NCBI RefSeq assembly: GCF_003337175.1
Contig: NZ_NETH01000012.1
Span: forward strand, 1 to 53,102
Direction: 5' to 3'
DNA length: 53,102 nt
Source of the DNA: Streptococcus gallolyticus
GTDB taxonomy: Bacteria > Bacillota > Bacilli > Lactobacillales > Streptococcaceae
The notes under the pieces are model-generated. The model ran no database searches. It saw only the letters and a program-made list of their open reading frames with translations, and had not been told where the DNA came from. A program made the translations under genes and the position numbers. This document shows, in pieces, positions 21,640 to 30,981 of this stretch (position 1 is its first letter; every line of letters starts with the position of its first letter).

Positions 21640-22297
21640 CGAAGAATTTTTAAAATGTTTAGCCCTCTTTACGTGCTTTTTGAAAATTTCTTGCAAGCTT
21701 ACAACTAGCAAAACAGCATGCCTCTATTTTGAGATGACCTCCGATTAGTAAACCGTGAAAAGCTCAAACCACTAGATACTATCAGGGAAGTTTGCCTATA
21801 GCCAAAAGGAGTCAAAGAGGCAGTCAGGATAGTCAGTTACAACTAAATCGCAAGAAGCCATCATCTAGCTTAATGGGCGTAATAACATCTGTAAACAGTC
21901 AAAAGTTTGGTCCTGAGATTCATAGGAAAACAAGAATTAGACGAACTTTGTGAAAGCCATTGTTCTAGATTATCTTAATGACAAGCCCTCTAAAAAAACA
22001 GTTGCCAAAGCACTGCTACTTCTAATTGCTGGACTCTCAGGAGTTGGAGTGAAAGGTAACACTTTGAGGAATCCCCTTGATGATTTTGATGAGTATCACG
22101 AAAACCACTTCTCATCTTAGGAGTTTTGATACCACACTGGATCCTATCATTTTAGTGATAAGTTCTTAGCTTCAAAATGCCATCAAACGTACTAAGATTT
22201 TCAAAAATCCTTTTTAATGTAATTATAAGTTTCCTAACTTATACTAACGATAATAGAAATTAACCCGACTATTAATCACTAGAAGGAGGAAATCAAA
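21640..22297 (+). other. gene-poor, possibly degenerate intergenic region
   Basis: About 650 bp without a recognisable gene. Short open stretches in different frames abut one another: one ending at the TGA at 21951-21953, then a GTG-started frame of 56 codons. This looks like decayed coding sequence rather than a functional locus. Near the vanZ-like gene there is an inverted repeat ATAAGTT-tcct-AACTTAT (22225-22242). I could not identify the ancestral gene. Confidence 0.4.
21950..22120 (+). CDS. candidate 56-codon ORF or gene remnant
   Basis: An open frame from GTG 21950 to TAG 22118-22120. The peptide has a charged start (KAIVLDYLNDKPSKK), a short hydrophobic segment (ALLLLIAGLSGVGV) and an acidic end (LDDFDEYHENHF). 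No Shine-Dalgarno precedes the GTG and there is no ATG, so expression is doubtful; it may be the tail of a decayed gene. I do not recognise it. Confidence 0.2.
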   Translation: MKAIVLDYLNDKPSKKTVAKALLLLIAGLSGVGVKGNTLRNPLDDFDEYHENHFSS

Positions 22298-22906
22298 ATG
22301 GCAACCTTAAAAAGAAGTATCATCAATATCGCATTAACTCTTGTATCTTTTACTTTTTCAAGTTGGTTTTATGAACACTATCTGATGACTTATACCCATT
22401 ACATTTCCTCTTATGGTGTCTCATTTACCCTTGCCCTAAATACTATTATTACACTGATTTTAACTTATTTCACGTTCATTCTAATGCACCTAGTTTATAC
22501 TAAGAAGATTACAAGTTTGACGGTCGCTGTCTCTTACTTCATTTATTTTATGATTTTGATTTACGTGATTTTGCTGAAAAATATCGGTATCCAAGGCTAT
22601 TCTTTTAATCCATTATCGTTTATTTCTGACTTCACAAGTGGCAGCCGCTTTGTTCCTATGATGAACCTTGTGATGTTTATACCGTTGGGCTTTCTTTTCC
22701 GACCTTCCAAAGAAAATTTTACCCTAGCTTTCTTTGGTTTACTGACGATTGAAACAGCCCAATACGTTTTCCACCTTGGTATTTTTGATTTAGGAGATGT
22801 CACCCTTAACCTCCTAAGCATTGGTATTGGCACTATGCTACATCAAACCGCTTTAAGAAAATGGTTAAGTCAACATATCACACAAAAAATAATCAAATTC
22901 TCTTAA
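22298..22906 (+). CDS. VanZ-like family membrane protein
   Basis: A 202-residue protein with five or so hydrophobic segments. Between the third and fourth lies the VanZ-like signature region: NPLSFISDF, then NLVMFIPLGFLF and TIETAQYVFHLGIFDLGDVTLN. VanZ relatives are linked to glycopeptide or antimicrobial tolerance in some species, but most chromosomal copies have no known role. AAGGAGG lies 9 nt before the ATG. It stands alone on the plus strand between minus-strand genes. Confidence 0.85.
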   Translation: MATLKRSIINIALTLVSFTFSSWFYEHYLMTYTHYISSYGVSFTLALNTIITLILTYFTFILMHLVYTKKITSLTVAVSYFIYFMILIYVILLKNIGIQGYSFNPLSFISDFTSGSRFVPMMNLVMFIPLGFLFRPSKENFTLAFFGLLTIETAQYVFHLGIFDLGDVTLNLLSIGIGTMLHQTALRKWLSQHITQKIIKFS

Positions 22907-23056
22907 CATTTGGTATCACACGAACTACTTTACTAGTCATCGATTAAAAGTCCCAATATCACACACAAAAAACGTGCGCTTATCATCAATCATGATTATA
23001 ACGCTTCAAAAAAGCAAATTAATTCCTTACTGATTAATCCCTAATATTGCTAGTCT

Positions 23057-23104
23057 TAAAAGACCTATTGCAAGGCTTCCCTTTGCCTGCAATAGGTCTT
23101 TTTT
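23057..23104. terminator. bidirectional terminator, vanZ-like / SPFH gene
   Basis: Long stem AAAAGACCTATTGC...GCAATAGGTCTTTT extended by an inner AGGC/GCCT with one bulge. T run on both readings. The gap 22907-23056 before it shows nothing else. Confidence 0.85.
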
Positions 23105-23109
23105 GGTTA

Positions 23110-23994
23110 TTATTTTGCCTTCAATGATGACAAAATTTGGGTACGAATGTCTTCGATTCCCTCTGGGTGATTTGGCAAGAAAAGTGTTTGATTGCCCTTA
23201 GCCGCAAAAGTATTTAGCGTATCAAGGTATTGGTTGGTCAAAAGGATAGACATAATTTGTTCTTCTGTCATTCCAACATTAGCATCTTTCAATTCTTGGA
23301 TTGATTCAGCAAGACCATCCACAATAGCTTTACGTTGTTGTGCAATACCAACACCATGCAAACGATCTTTTTCTGCTTCAGCTTCGGCAGCTGTGACAAT
23401 TTTAATCTTATCAGCATTAGCCAATTCTTGGGCTGCCACACGTTTACGTTGTGCCGCATTGATTTCATTCATTGATTGTTTAACTTCAGCATCTGGTTCA
23501 ACTTTCGTAATCAAGGTTTTAACGATCAGATAACCATAAGTTGACATTTCTTCAGCCACTTGATGCTGTACTTCAAGCGCAATTTCATCTTTTTTCTCAA
23601 ATAATTCATCCAAAGTCAATTTTGGTACTGATGAACGTAGGGCATCTTCGATGTATGACTTAATTTGAGCTTCTGGACGCATGAGTTTGTAATAAGCGTC
23701 GGTAACATTCTGTTCATTAACACGGTATTGTGTAGCAACATTCAAAGTCACAAAAACATTATCCTTGGTTTTTGTTTCCACAACGATTTCAGATTGCAAA
23801 AGACGCAACTGGATACGCGCAGCAATTCTATCAATCCCAAACGGCAGACGCACATGTATCCCGCTACCAGATGTTGTTTGGTATTTCCCAAAACGTTCGA
23901 TAATAACAACAGTTTGTTGACGTACCACATAAAGCGTGCTAGCAACAACACTCAAAATAACGATAAGAAAAATAGCTAAAACAATTAAAATCAT
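23110..23994 (-). CDS. SPFH/band 7 domain protein
   Basis: A 294-residue membrane-anchored protein of the stomatin/prohibitin superfamily. Residues 3-24 are one hydrophobic segment, then a band 7 domain (RQQTVVIIERFGKYQ, SGIHVRLPFGIDRIAARIQLR) and a coiled-coil Ala/Glu-rich region near 180-225. The stretch HGVGIAQQRKAIVDGL is close to that of plant hypersensitive-induced-reaction proteins. These proteins oligomerise at membrane microdomains; a specific role is unknown. AAAGGAG precedes the ATG, which overlaps the stop of a 32-codon ORF (ATGA). Confidence 0.9.
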   Translation of the reverse strand: MILIVLAIFLIVILSVVASTLYVVRQQTVVIIERFGKYQTTSGSGIHVRLPFGIDRIAARIQLRLLQSEIVVETKTKDNVFVTLNVATQYRVNEQNVTDAYYKLMRPEAQIKSYIEDALRSSVPKLTLDELFEKKDEIALEVQHQVAEEMSTYGYLIVKTLITKVEPDAEVKQSMNEINAAQRKRVAAQELANADKIKIVTAAEAEAEKDRLHGVGIAQQRKAIVDGLAESIQELKDANVGMTEEQIMSILLTNQYLDTLNTFAAKGNQTLFLPNHPEGIEDIRTQILSSLKAK

Positions 23995-24089
23995 GATAAA
24001 TCTCCTTTAAACAATTTCTTTTTACTAGTAGAAAACGCACAGCCGACAGTAATAAAAGAACAAAAAATAATAAACCACACTGTATTCAT
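23991..24089 (-). CDS. small membrane peptide, 32 aa, coupled to SPFH gene
   Basis: Reading frame ATG 24089 to TGA 23991. The Shine-Dalgarno AGAGGGGG lies 5 nt upstream, and a good promoter lies 33 bp further. The peptide is a single hydrophobic segment (NTVWFIIFCSFITVGCAF) with a basic tail (TSKKKLFKGDLS), the layout of a one-helix membrane peptide. Its stop overlaps the SPFH start in an ATGA junction, and the SPFH ribosome site lies inside it, so translation of the two is probably coupled. No known family is recognised. Confidence 0.65.
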   Translation of the reverse strand: MNTVWFIIFCSFITVGCAFSTSKKKLFKGDLS

Positions 24090-24122
24090 AAGATCCCCCT
24101 CTTGTACCTATCAATTAATACA

Positions 24123-24150
24123 ATTATATTTCATTTCTCTAAAAAGTCAA
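24123..24150 (-). promoter_or_regulatory. promoter of the small ORF / SPFH operon
   Basis: -35 TTGACT (24145-24150), 16-bp spacer, -10 TATAAT (24123-24128). Confidence 0.8.
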
Positions 24151-24162
24151 GCAAAAAGACAT

Positions 24163-24198
24163 AAAAAAACCTAGTCAGGGTGTAAACCATAACTAGGC
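24163..24198 (-). terminator. ilvA terminator
   Basis: Minus-strand CCTAGT...ACTAGG with an inner GGT/ACC pairing, followed by seven T residues. Confidence 0.75.
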
Positions 24199-24208
24199 TT
24201 CGTCGTTA

Positions 24209-25459
24209 TCAAACGAGTAAATTATAAAGACTTTCGTTCCCATGTAAATTGATGTAAGAAGGATCAAATGCTGACAAACGATCAATCAAAGTATTATAAT
24301 CATTTTTATCACCTAAAGTAATACCAATCAGAACTGGTCCTCTTCCTTTATTGGCACGTTTGATGTACTCAAAACGCGTAATATCATCATTTGGTCCAAG
24401 AATATTATTGACAAATTCACGTAAGGCACCTGGACGTTGTGGGAAATTGACCACAAAGTAGTGTTTGACACCGTCGTAAATAAGCGCACGCTCTTCCATT
24501 TCTTGCATACGATTAATGTCATTGTTCCCGCCAGAAATGATGCAAACAATTGTTTTTCCTTTGATGTCATCTTTCATCACTTCAAGGGCTGCAATTGAGG
24601 CTGCTCCAGCAGGTTCTGCAATAATCCCTTGCTTGGAATACATATCAATCAAGGTTTCAGAAATCAACCCTTCATCCACACCGACCAATTTATCAACATA
24701 CTTGCGAGCTGTTTCAAATGTTTTATCTCCGACTTTTTGCACGGCAATACCGTCTGCAAATTTATCAATATTTTCTAATTTGACAGGATGTCCTTTATCA
24801 AAGGCTGCACGCATACTACGAGCACCAGAAGCTTCTACACCAAGAACTTCAATTGCAGGAGATACATCTTTAATGTAAGTCGCAACCCCTGAAATCAAAC
24901 CTCCTCCACCAACTGGAACATAAATTTGATCAAAAACGACCCCTTCTTCTTGAGCTTGCTCATAGATTTCATAAGCGACTGTTCCTTGACCAGCTTGAAC
25001 ATCTTCGTCATCAAACGGATCGATAAAGGTCATCCCTTCCGACTTAGTGAATTCTTGTGCAGCTTGTGCGGAAGCATCAAAAGTATCACCAACAAGCTTA
25101 ATAGTGACGTAAGGTCCACCAAAAAATTTAACTTGTCCAATTTTCTGTTGCGGCGTCGTAACAGGCATAAAAATTGTTGCAGGAATTTTCATCTCGTGAC
25201 AAGTAAAAGCAACACCTTGTGCATGGTTTCCAGCAGAAGCACAAACCACACCACGTTTTTTCGCCTCATCAGACAACTCATGGATAGCATAATATGCCCC
25301 ACGAATTTTAAACGAACGCACTTTTTGCATATTTTCACGTTTTAAATAAACTGTTGCACCATATTTTTCTGACAAATAGCGGTCAAAATCAAGCGGTGTA
25401 CGCTCAACAACACCTTTTAAAACGTCATAGGCATTGACAACATCCTTAGCTAAAATCAT
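24209..25459 (-). CDS. ilvA: threonine deaminase (threonine ammonia-lyase), biosynthetic
   Basis: First step of isoleucine synthesis: threonine to 2-oxobutanoate. The 416-residue protein has a PLP domain (PLP lysine Lys51 in VRSFKIRGA; phosphate-binding GGGGLISGV) and a single shortened ACT-like regulatory domain from about residue 330 (VNFPQRPGALREFVNN), where isoleucine feedback usually acts. E. coli IlvA has two such domains and about 514 residues. It lies 130 bp after ilvC, beyond a terminator-like hairpin, so it may be expressed partly on its own. Confidence 0.93.
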   Translation of the reverse strand: MILAKDVVNAYDVLKGVVERTPLDFDRYLSEKYGATVYLKRENMQKVRSFKIRGAYYAIHELSDEAKKRGVVCASAGNHAQGVAFTCHEMKIPATIFMPVTTPQQKIGQVKFFGGPYVTIKLVGDTFDASAQAAQEFTKSEGMTFIDPFDDEDVQAGQGTVAYEIYEQAQEEGVVFDQIYVPVGGGGLISGVATYIKDVSPAIEVLGVEASGARSMRAAFDKGHPVKLENIDKFADGIAVQKVGDKTFETARKYVDKLVGVDEGLISETLIDMYSKQGIIAEPAGAASIAALEVMKDDIKGKTIVCIISGGNNDINRMQEMEERALIYDGVKHYFVVNFPQRPGALREFVNNILGPNDDITRFEYIKRANKGRGPVLIGITLGDKNDYNTLIDRLSAFDPSYINLHGNESLYNLLV

Positions 25460-25541
25460 AAACCAACCTTCTTATATTCAAAAATTTCGATTTTTCTATG
25501 CACACATAGACACCTTAAAACCATTTAGTCAACTAATAGAT

Positions 25542-25566
25542 AAAAAACCGATGACAAACATCGGCA
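25542..25566 (-). terminator. hairpin terminator between ilvC and ilvA
   Basis: Minus-strand GCCGATG-tttgt-CATCGG followed by TTTTTT. It should end most ilvBNC transcripts before ilvA. A TTGACT (25527-25532) lies just after it but no good -10 follows. Confidence 0.8.
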
Positions 25567-25591
25567 TTTTATCAGCAGGTTTCTTCAAAAA

Positions 25592-26668
<1,077 letters not shown>

Positions 26669-26683
26669 CTAAATTAATGGTTA

Positions 26684-27166
26684 TCAAGAAAAATCTCTTG
26701 AGAATCCCGTCGCACCTGTGCGAGCAAGATTTTGAATACCATACGGTTTGACGACACGAAGAAGTGCTTTAATTTTATCCGCATCACCTGTTACCTGAAT
26801 CGTAATTGATTTTGGAGCAACATCAACAACACTGGCACGGAATGGCTGAATAACAGCCAGAATTTCAGCACGTTTGCTTGTTGGCGCCGTTAACTTAACC
26901 AAAATGACTTCACGTTCTAAGTGAGGAATATCTGTAATATCACGGATACGCAAAACATCAATTAAACGATTTAACTGTTTTATAATCTGTTCAACTTCTT
27001 CCAAACTCTCAACATCAATGATAATGGTAATTCGAGAAATGTTTGGTTCCATGGTATGTCCAACCGAAATAGACTCAATATTAACCTGACGTCGTGAAAG
27101 CACGCCTGTAAAACGGTTAAGAACGCCTGTTGAATTTTGAAGCTTAGCTGTTAACATTCTACGCAT
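26684..27166 (-). CDS. ilvN: acetolactate synthase small (regulatory) subunit
   Basis: Regulatory partner of IlvB; it raises activity and gives valine feedback. The 160-residue protein has an N-terminal ACT domain (LQNSTGVLNRFTGVLSRRQV) and a C-terminal ALS_ss_C domain. The ATG at 27166 overlaps the ilvB stop by 8 bp and follows GAGG at 4 nt; an ATG three codons later is a less well-placed alternative. Overlap indicates coupled, stoichiometric synthesis with IlvB. Confidence 0.95.
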   Translation of the reverse strand: MRRMLTAKLQNSTGVLNRFTGVLSRRQVNIESISVGHTMEPNISRITIIIDVESLEEVEQIIKQLNRLIDVLRIRDITDIPHLEREVILVKLTAPTSKRAEILAVIQPFRASVVDVAPKSITIQVTGDADKIKALLRVVKPYGIQNLARTGATGFSRDFS

Positions 27167-28862
27167 TAAACCTCACCCCCAACATCTCACTATTTGATTT
27201 ACCAGTTGGCACCATCGGATAGACGTGTTCACGATTAGAAATCGCAACCTCAACTAACATTGGCTTATTCTCAGTAATAACTTTCAAATCTTCCTCCAAA
27301 GTGTTAGGATTTGTAAACTGATAATGAGCGATGCCATAAGCTTCAGCCAGCAATTGAAAGTTGGGTTCATCATCAAATGTTGATTCGCTACGGTGTTCAT
27401 CATAGAATGACTCTTGCCACTGACGAACCATACCAAGGGAATGATTGTTAATCAAGACTACCTTAATTGGAACACTGTAACCATTTAGCAAGGCCAACTC
27501 TTGGTTAGTCATTTGGAAACCACCATCACCAACAAAGACGATAACTTCTTTATCAGGATTAGCTAGTTTAGCACCAATAGCAGCAGGAATTCCAAATCCC
27601 ATTGTTCCTAGTCCACCAGATGTAATGAGTTGACGTGCATTTTTATATGGGTAGAATTGTGCTGCCCACATTTGATGTTGACCAACGTCGGTAACAACGA
27701 TAGCATCCCCATTTGTTATCTTACCAATTGCTGCAATAGCATGCTGTGGTTTGATAATCGTTTCATCGAAATCATAGCTAAATGGTGCTTTTGCTTTATT
27801 AGCAAGAACTGATTCTGTCCAGTCATCGTGACGTGTCTTAACTTCATCTGCTTCAAGGAGCATCTCCAAAGTACGCTTAGCATCTCCTACGATAGGAATC
27901 TGGGTTTTAACGACTTTCCCGATTTCTGCAGGGTCAATATCAACATGAGCTACAATGGTATTTTGGGCAAATGTCTTTGGATTTCCTGTTAAGCGATCCG
28001 CAAAACGGCAACCAAAGTTAATCATAAAATCACACTGCGTTAAGGCCATATTAGCAGCGTATGAACCATGCATGCCTCCCATCCCCAAAGATAAGGGATG
28101 TTCAATTGGCATAGCTCCCAAGCTTAATAGCGTCGAAACAACTGGAATATTATAACGTTCGGCAAAGGCAATTAATTCTTGCGAAGCCCCTGCATAGTTA
28201 ACGCCACCACCAGAGATAATCAATGGTCTTTTCGCCTTTTTCAATTGCCTTAAAATTTTCCTTACTTGAAGCACATTAGGGTCAACCGTTGGCTGATAGC
28301 TAGGAAGATTAACCGTTGGGGCATGGTAAAAGCTTGTTTTCGTCTCTGAAACATCTTTTGGTAAATCAATAACAACTGGCCCTGGACGTCCTGTTGTCGC
28401 AATGTGGACAGCTTCTGTTACAATGCGAGGCACATCAGCTACATCACGAATTTGGTAATTGTATTTTGTAATCGGCATGGTAATACCGATAATATCAGCT
28501 TCCTGAAAAGCATCTTTCCCAATACCTGACTTTCCAACTTGCCCAGTAAAGATAAGCATCGGCACACTGTCACTCATCCCATCAGCAATACCAGTAATAG
28601 CGTTAGTTGCCCCCGGACCGCTGGTTACAATAGCAACCCCTAGTTTACCTGTCGATTTAGCATATCCTTCTGCTTCGTGGAGGGCTCCTTGCTCATGACG
28701 TGCCAAAATATGGCGAATACCACCAAAATTATAGATAGCGTCATAAAGCGGTAAAACAGCTCCACCAGGATAGCCAAAAATGGTATCTATTCCCAGACTA
28801 GCCAAGGTCTCCAATAGCAATTCTGATCCGTTTTTAGATTCTTTCAACCTAATCTGTTTCAC
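27159..28862 (-). CDS. ilvB: acetolactate synthase large (catalytic) subunit
   Basis: ThDP- and FAD-dependent enzyme that condenses pyruvate with pyruvate or 2-oxobutanoate. The 567-residue protein shows the catalytic glutamate region RHEQGALHEAEGYAKSTGK, the FAD-binding middle domain and the ThDP motif GDGGFQMTNQELALLNGYSV...NN. The start is GTG at 28862 with AAAGGAGG 6 nt upstream. It has its own promoter and a CodY-like box, and is followed by the overlapping ilvN and then ilvC. Confidence 0.96.
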   Translation of the reverse strand: MKQIRLKESKNGSELLLETLASLGIDTIFGYPGGAVLPLYDAIYNFGGIRHILARHEQGALHEAEGYAKSTGKLGVAIVTSGPGATNAITGIADGMSDSVPMLIFTGQVGKSGIGKDAFQEADIIGITMPITKYNYQIRDVADVPRIVTEAVHIATTGRPGPVVIDLPKDVSETKTSFYHAPTVNLPSYQPTVDPNVLQVRKILRQLKKAKRPLIISGGGVNYAGASQELIAFAERYNIPVVSTLLSLGAMPIEHPLSLGMGGMHGSYAANMALTQCDFMINFGCRFADRLTGNPKTFAQNTIVAHVDIDPAEIGKVVKTQIPIVGDAKRTLEMLLEADEVKTRHDDWTESVLANKAKAPFSYDFDETIIKPQHAIAAIGKITNGDAIVVTDVGQHQMWAAQFYPYKNARQLITSGGLGTMGFGIPAAIGAKLANPDKEVIVFVGDGGFQMTNQELALLNGYSVPIKVVLINNHSLGMVRQWQESFYDEHRSESTFDDEPNFQLLAEAYGIAHYQFTNPNTLEEDLKVITENKPMLVEVAISNREHVYPMVPTGKSNSEMLGVRFNA

Positions 28863-28889
28863 AAAGTCCTCCTTTGCATGTAAATTCCG

Positions 28890-28904
28890 AATTATCTAAA
28901 AATT
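28890..28904 (-). promoter_or_regulatory. CodY-like box upstream of ilvB
   Basis: Minus strand AATTTTTAGATAATT, 13 of 15 to the CodY consensus AATTTTCWGAAAATT. It lies between the ilvB promoter and ribosome site, a typical repressor position. Confidence 0.55.
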
Positions 28905-28916
28905 CCAATAGCTTGC

Positions 28917-28944
28917 TACTATAATAACACTTTAAAAAAATAAA
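28917..28944 (-). promoter_or_regulatory. ilvB promoter
   Basis: -35 TTGCTT, 16-bp spacer, -10 TATTAT, with AAAGTG directly before the -10. Upstream (28949-28980) is an imperfect hairpin, GTGAAAG...CTTTCAC, that may end the ilvD transcript. Confidence 0.6.
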
Positions 28945-28995
28945 GCAAGTGAAAGGGAACAAATAGTTGTCCACTTTCACAAATTATTTTTAACT

Positions 28996-30717
28996 TTATT
29001 CTTTATCCTGACTGTAACGTTCAGCTTTGCGTTCTTCAAATTCTTCTTGTGTCATCATTGAACCACCAAAATTCGCAGATGAGGCGAAAGCTGTGTAACG
29101 ACGTAGCCACCCGCTTGAAATTTTTGATTTGAAGGGTTTTAAGTGTTTACGACGTTCTGCTAATATTGCCTCATCAACAAGCAAATCCAGTGTACGATTC
29201 GTCAAATCAATATAGATTTCATCACCGTCTTCGATAAGGGCGATATTACCACCTTCTGCTGCTTCTGGTGAAACGTGACCAATCGCAATACCACGTGTTG
29301 CTCCAGAAAAACGACCGTCTGTAATCAATGCCACATCTTTACCAAGTCCACGTCCAACGATTTTAGAAGTTGGCGCAAGCATTTCTGGCATACCTGGACC
29401 ACCTTGAGGTCCTTCGTAACGAATAACGACAACGTGACCTTTTTTAACCGTTCCATTATCAATTAATTCAAGGGCTTCATCCTGTGAATCACAACAGATA
29501 GCCTTACCACGGAAGGTTTTAACAGACGGGTCAACCCCACCAACCTTGATAACAGCGCCATCTTGGGCAATGTTTCCGTAAAGAATTGACAAACCACCTA
29601 CTGGTGAAATTGGACTTTCAAGTGGGTGAATGATTTCCTCATTTTTGATTTCTGCGCCAGCTACATTTTCTTTCAATGTTTTACCTGTAACTGTAATGCG
29701 GTCACCCTTAATTGTTCCTTTTTTAATCAATTGATTGATAATCGCTGAAATACCGCCAGCTTCTTGAACATCGTGCATGGTATAAACGCTTGAGGGTGCA
29801 ATTTTAGACAGGTATGGCGTTTTCTTAGCAATTTCATTAATATCTTTTAGATTGTAGTCAATACCTGCTTCACGCGCAATGGCAAGGGTATGAAGAACCG
29901 TATTGGTTGAACCACCCATAGCCATATCAAGGGCAAAAGCATCATCAATAGCTTCTTTTGTGATAATATCACGTGGACGCAAATTATTTTTGACATTGTC
30001 CATCAAATGTTTTGCTGCTTGGCGTACCAATTCACGACGTTGGTCAGAAACAGCAAGAACCGTACCGTTTCCAGGAAGAGCAAGACCAAGTACTTCCATA
30101 AGAGAGTTCATCGAATTAGCTGTGAACATTCCCGCACAAGAACCACAAGTTGGGCAAGCATTTTGTTCTAGATAATCTAATTCTGTTTTTGACATATCGC
30201 CAGCTTGATATGTTCCGACCGCTTCAAAAAGGCTTGATAAAGTCGCTTGATGTCCAGTCATATCAACGCCACCTTTCATTGGTCCACCTGAACAGAAAAC
30301 TGCAGGAACATTTGTACGAAGGGCAGCTAGAATCATCCCTGGCGTAATTTTATCACAGTTTGGAATGTAGAAAACACCGTCAAACCAATGCGCATTAATA
30401 ACTGTCTCAGCAGCATCCGCAATAATTTCACGTGATGGAAGGCTATAACGCATCCCAATATGCCCCATAGCAATCCCGTCATCAACACCAATTGTATTAA
30501 ATTCAAAAGGGATGCCCCCCATTTCACGAATAGCTTCCTTGGCGACATCTGCCAACTCACGCAAATGAACATGTCCAGGAACAATATCAATGTAAGAATT
30601 ACAAATTGCGATAAATGGTTTTTGCATGTCTTTAGCAGATTTTACTTGCCCGGTTGCATAAAGAAGACCACGGGCTGGTGCTTTATCCACACCTACCTTA
30701 ATCATGTCACTTCTCAT
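28996..30717 (-). CDS. ilvD: dihydroxy-acid dehydratase
   Basis: Third common step of valine and isoleucine synthesis, an iron-sulfur dehydratase. The 573-residue protein has candidate cluster cysteines Cys39 (AICNSY), Cys121 (IPNCDK) and Cys194 (TCGSCAGMF), Lys123 beside the metal site, and the C-terminal catalytic segment [19 protein letters not shown] precedes the ATG. It needs clusters made by the suf operon in this window. A perfect CodY box lies at its promoter. It is separated from ilvB by 133 bp with a second promoter. Confidence 0.96.
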   Translation of the reverse strand: MRSDMIKVGVDKAPARGLLYATGQVKSAKDMQKPFIAICNSYIDIVPGHVHLRELADVAKEAIREMGGIPFEFNTIGVDDGIAMGHIGMRYSLPSREIIADAAETVINAHWFDGVFYIPNCDKITPGMILAALRTNVPAVFCSGGPMKGGVDMTGHQATLSSLFEAVGTYQAGDMSKTELDYLEQNACPTCGSCAGMFTANSMNSLMEVLGLALPGNGTVLAVSDQRRELVRQAAKHLMDNVKNNLRPRDIITKEAIDDAFALDMAMGGSTNTVLHTLAIAREAGIDYNLKDINEIAKKTPYLSKIAPSSVYTMHDVQEAGGISAIINQLIKKGTIKGDRITVTGKTLKENVAGAEIKNEEIIHPLESPISPVGGLSILYGNIAQDGAVIKVGGVDPSVKTFRGKAICCDSQDEALELIDNGTVKKGHVVVIRYEGPQGGPGMPEMLAPTSKIVGRGLGKDVALITDGRFSGATRGIAIGHVSPEAAEGGNIALIEDGDEIYIDLTNRTLDLLVDEAILAERRKHLKPFKSKISSGWLRRYTAFASSANFGGSMMTQEEFEERKAERYSQDKE

Positions 30718-30750
30718 CTGTTTTCTCCTATCAATTAAATCTTACACTCC

Positions 30751-30778
30751 ATGTTAACACTTTATAAAATAAAGTCAA
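30751..30778 (-). promoter_or_regulatory. ilvD promoter
   Basis: -35 TTGACT (30773-30778), 16-bp spacer, -10 TAACAT (30751-30756). The spacer and boxes closely resemble those of ilvB. Confidence 0.65.
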
Positions 30779-30781
30779 GAT

Positions 30782-30796
30782 AATTTTCAGAAAATT
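30782..30796 (-). promoter_or_regulatory. CodY box, perfect consensus, upstream of ilvD
   Basis: AATTTTCTGAAAATT, 15 of 15 to the CodY consensus, ending 3 bp upstream of the ilvD -35. A further half-site GAAAATTTT lies at 30806-30813. Confidence 0.8.
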
Positions 30797-30948
30797 TTGT
30801 TAGTTGAAAATTTTTTCTCTTTTTAAACTATAAGTACCGTTTTCTATTATATAATAGGATAAATTGATTCTATTATAGATAAAACTATTTTCCTATAAAA
30901 ACAACACATTTCTTACATAGGTATTGCTCTTTGAGGGCAGAAAAAAGA

Positions 30949-30974
30949 GCCTAAATTGTTCAGACTCTCTTTAT
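30949..30974 (-). terminator. fakA terminator
   Basis: Minus-strand AAAGAGAGTCT paired with AGGCTCTTTTTT (two G-U pairs), followed by the T run, directly after the fakA stop. The A/T-rich stretch 30797-30940 shows no gene. Confidence 0.65.
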
Positions 30975-30981
30975 TATGTTT

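Noticed and set aside
28863..28995. T-box or peptide-leader attenuator upstream of ilvB.
   Set aside because: The gap is too short, there is no T-box sequence (TGGNACCGCG type) and no Ile/Val/Leu-rich leader peptide; CodY boxes explain control better.
30718..30981. Riboswitch or T-box before ilvD.
   Set aside because: Very A/T-rich, no conserved T-box core; a promoter, a CodY box and the fakA terminator account for the readable features.
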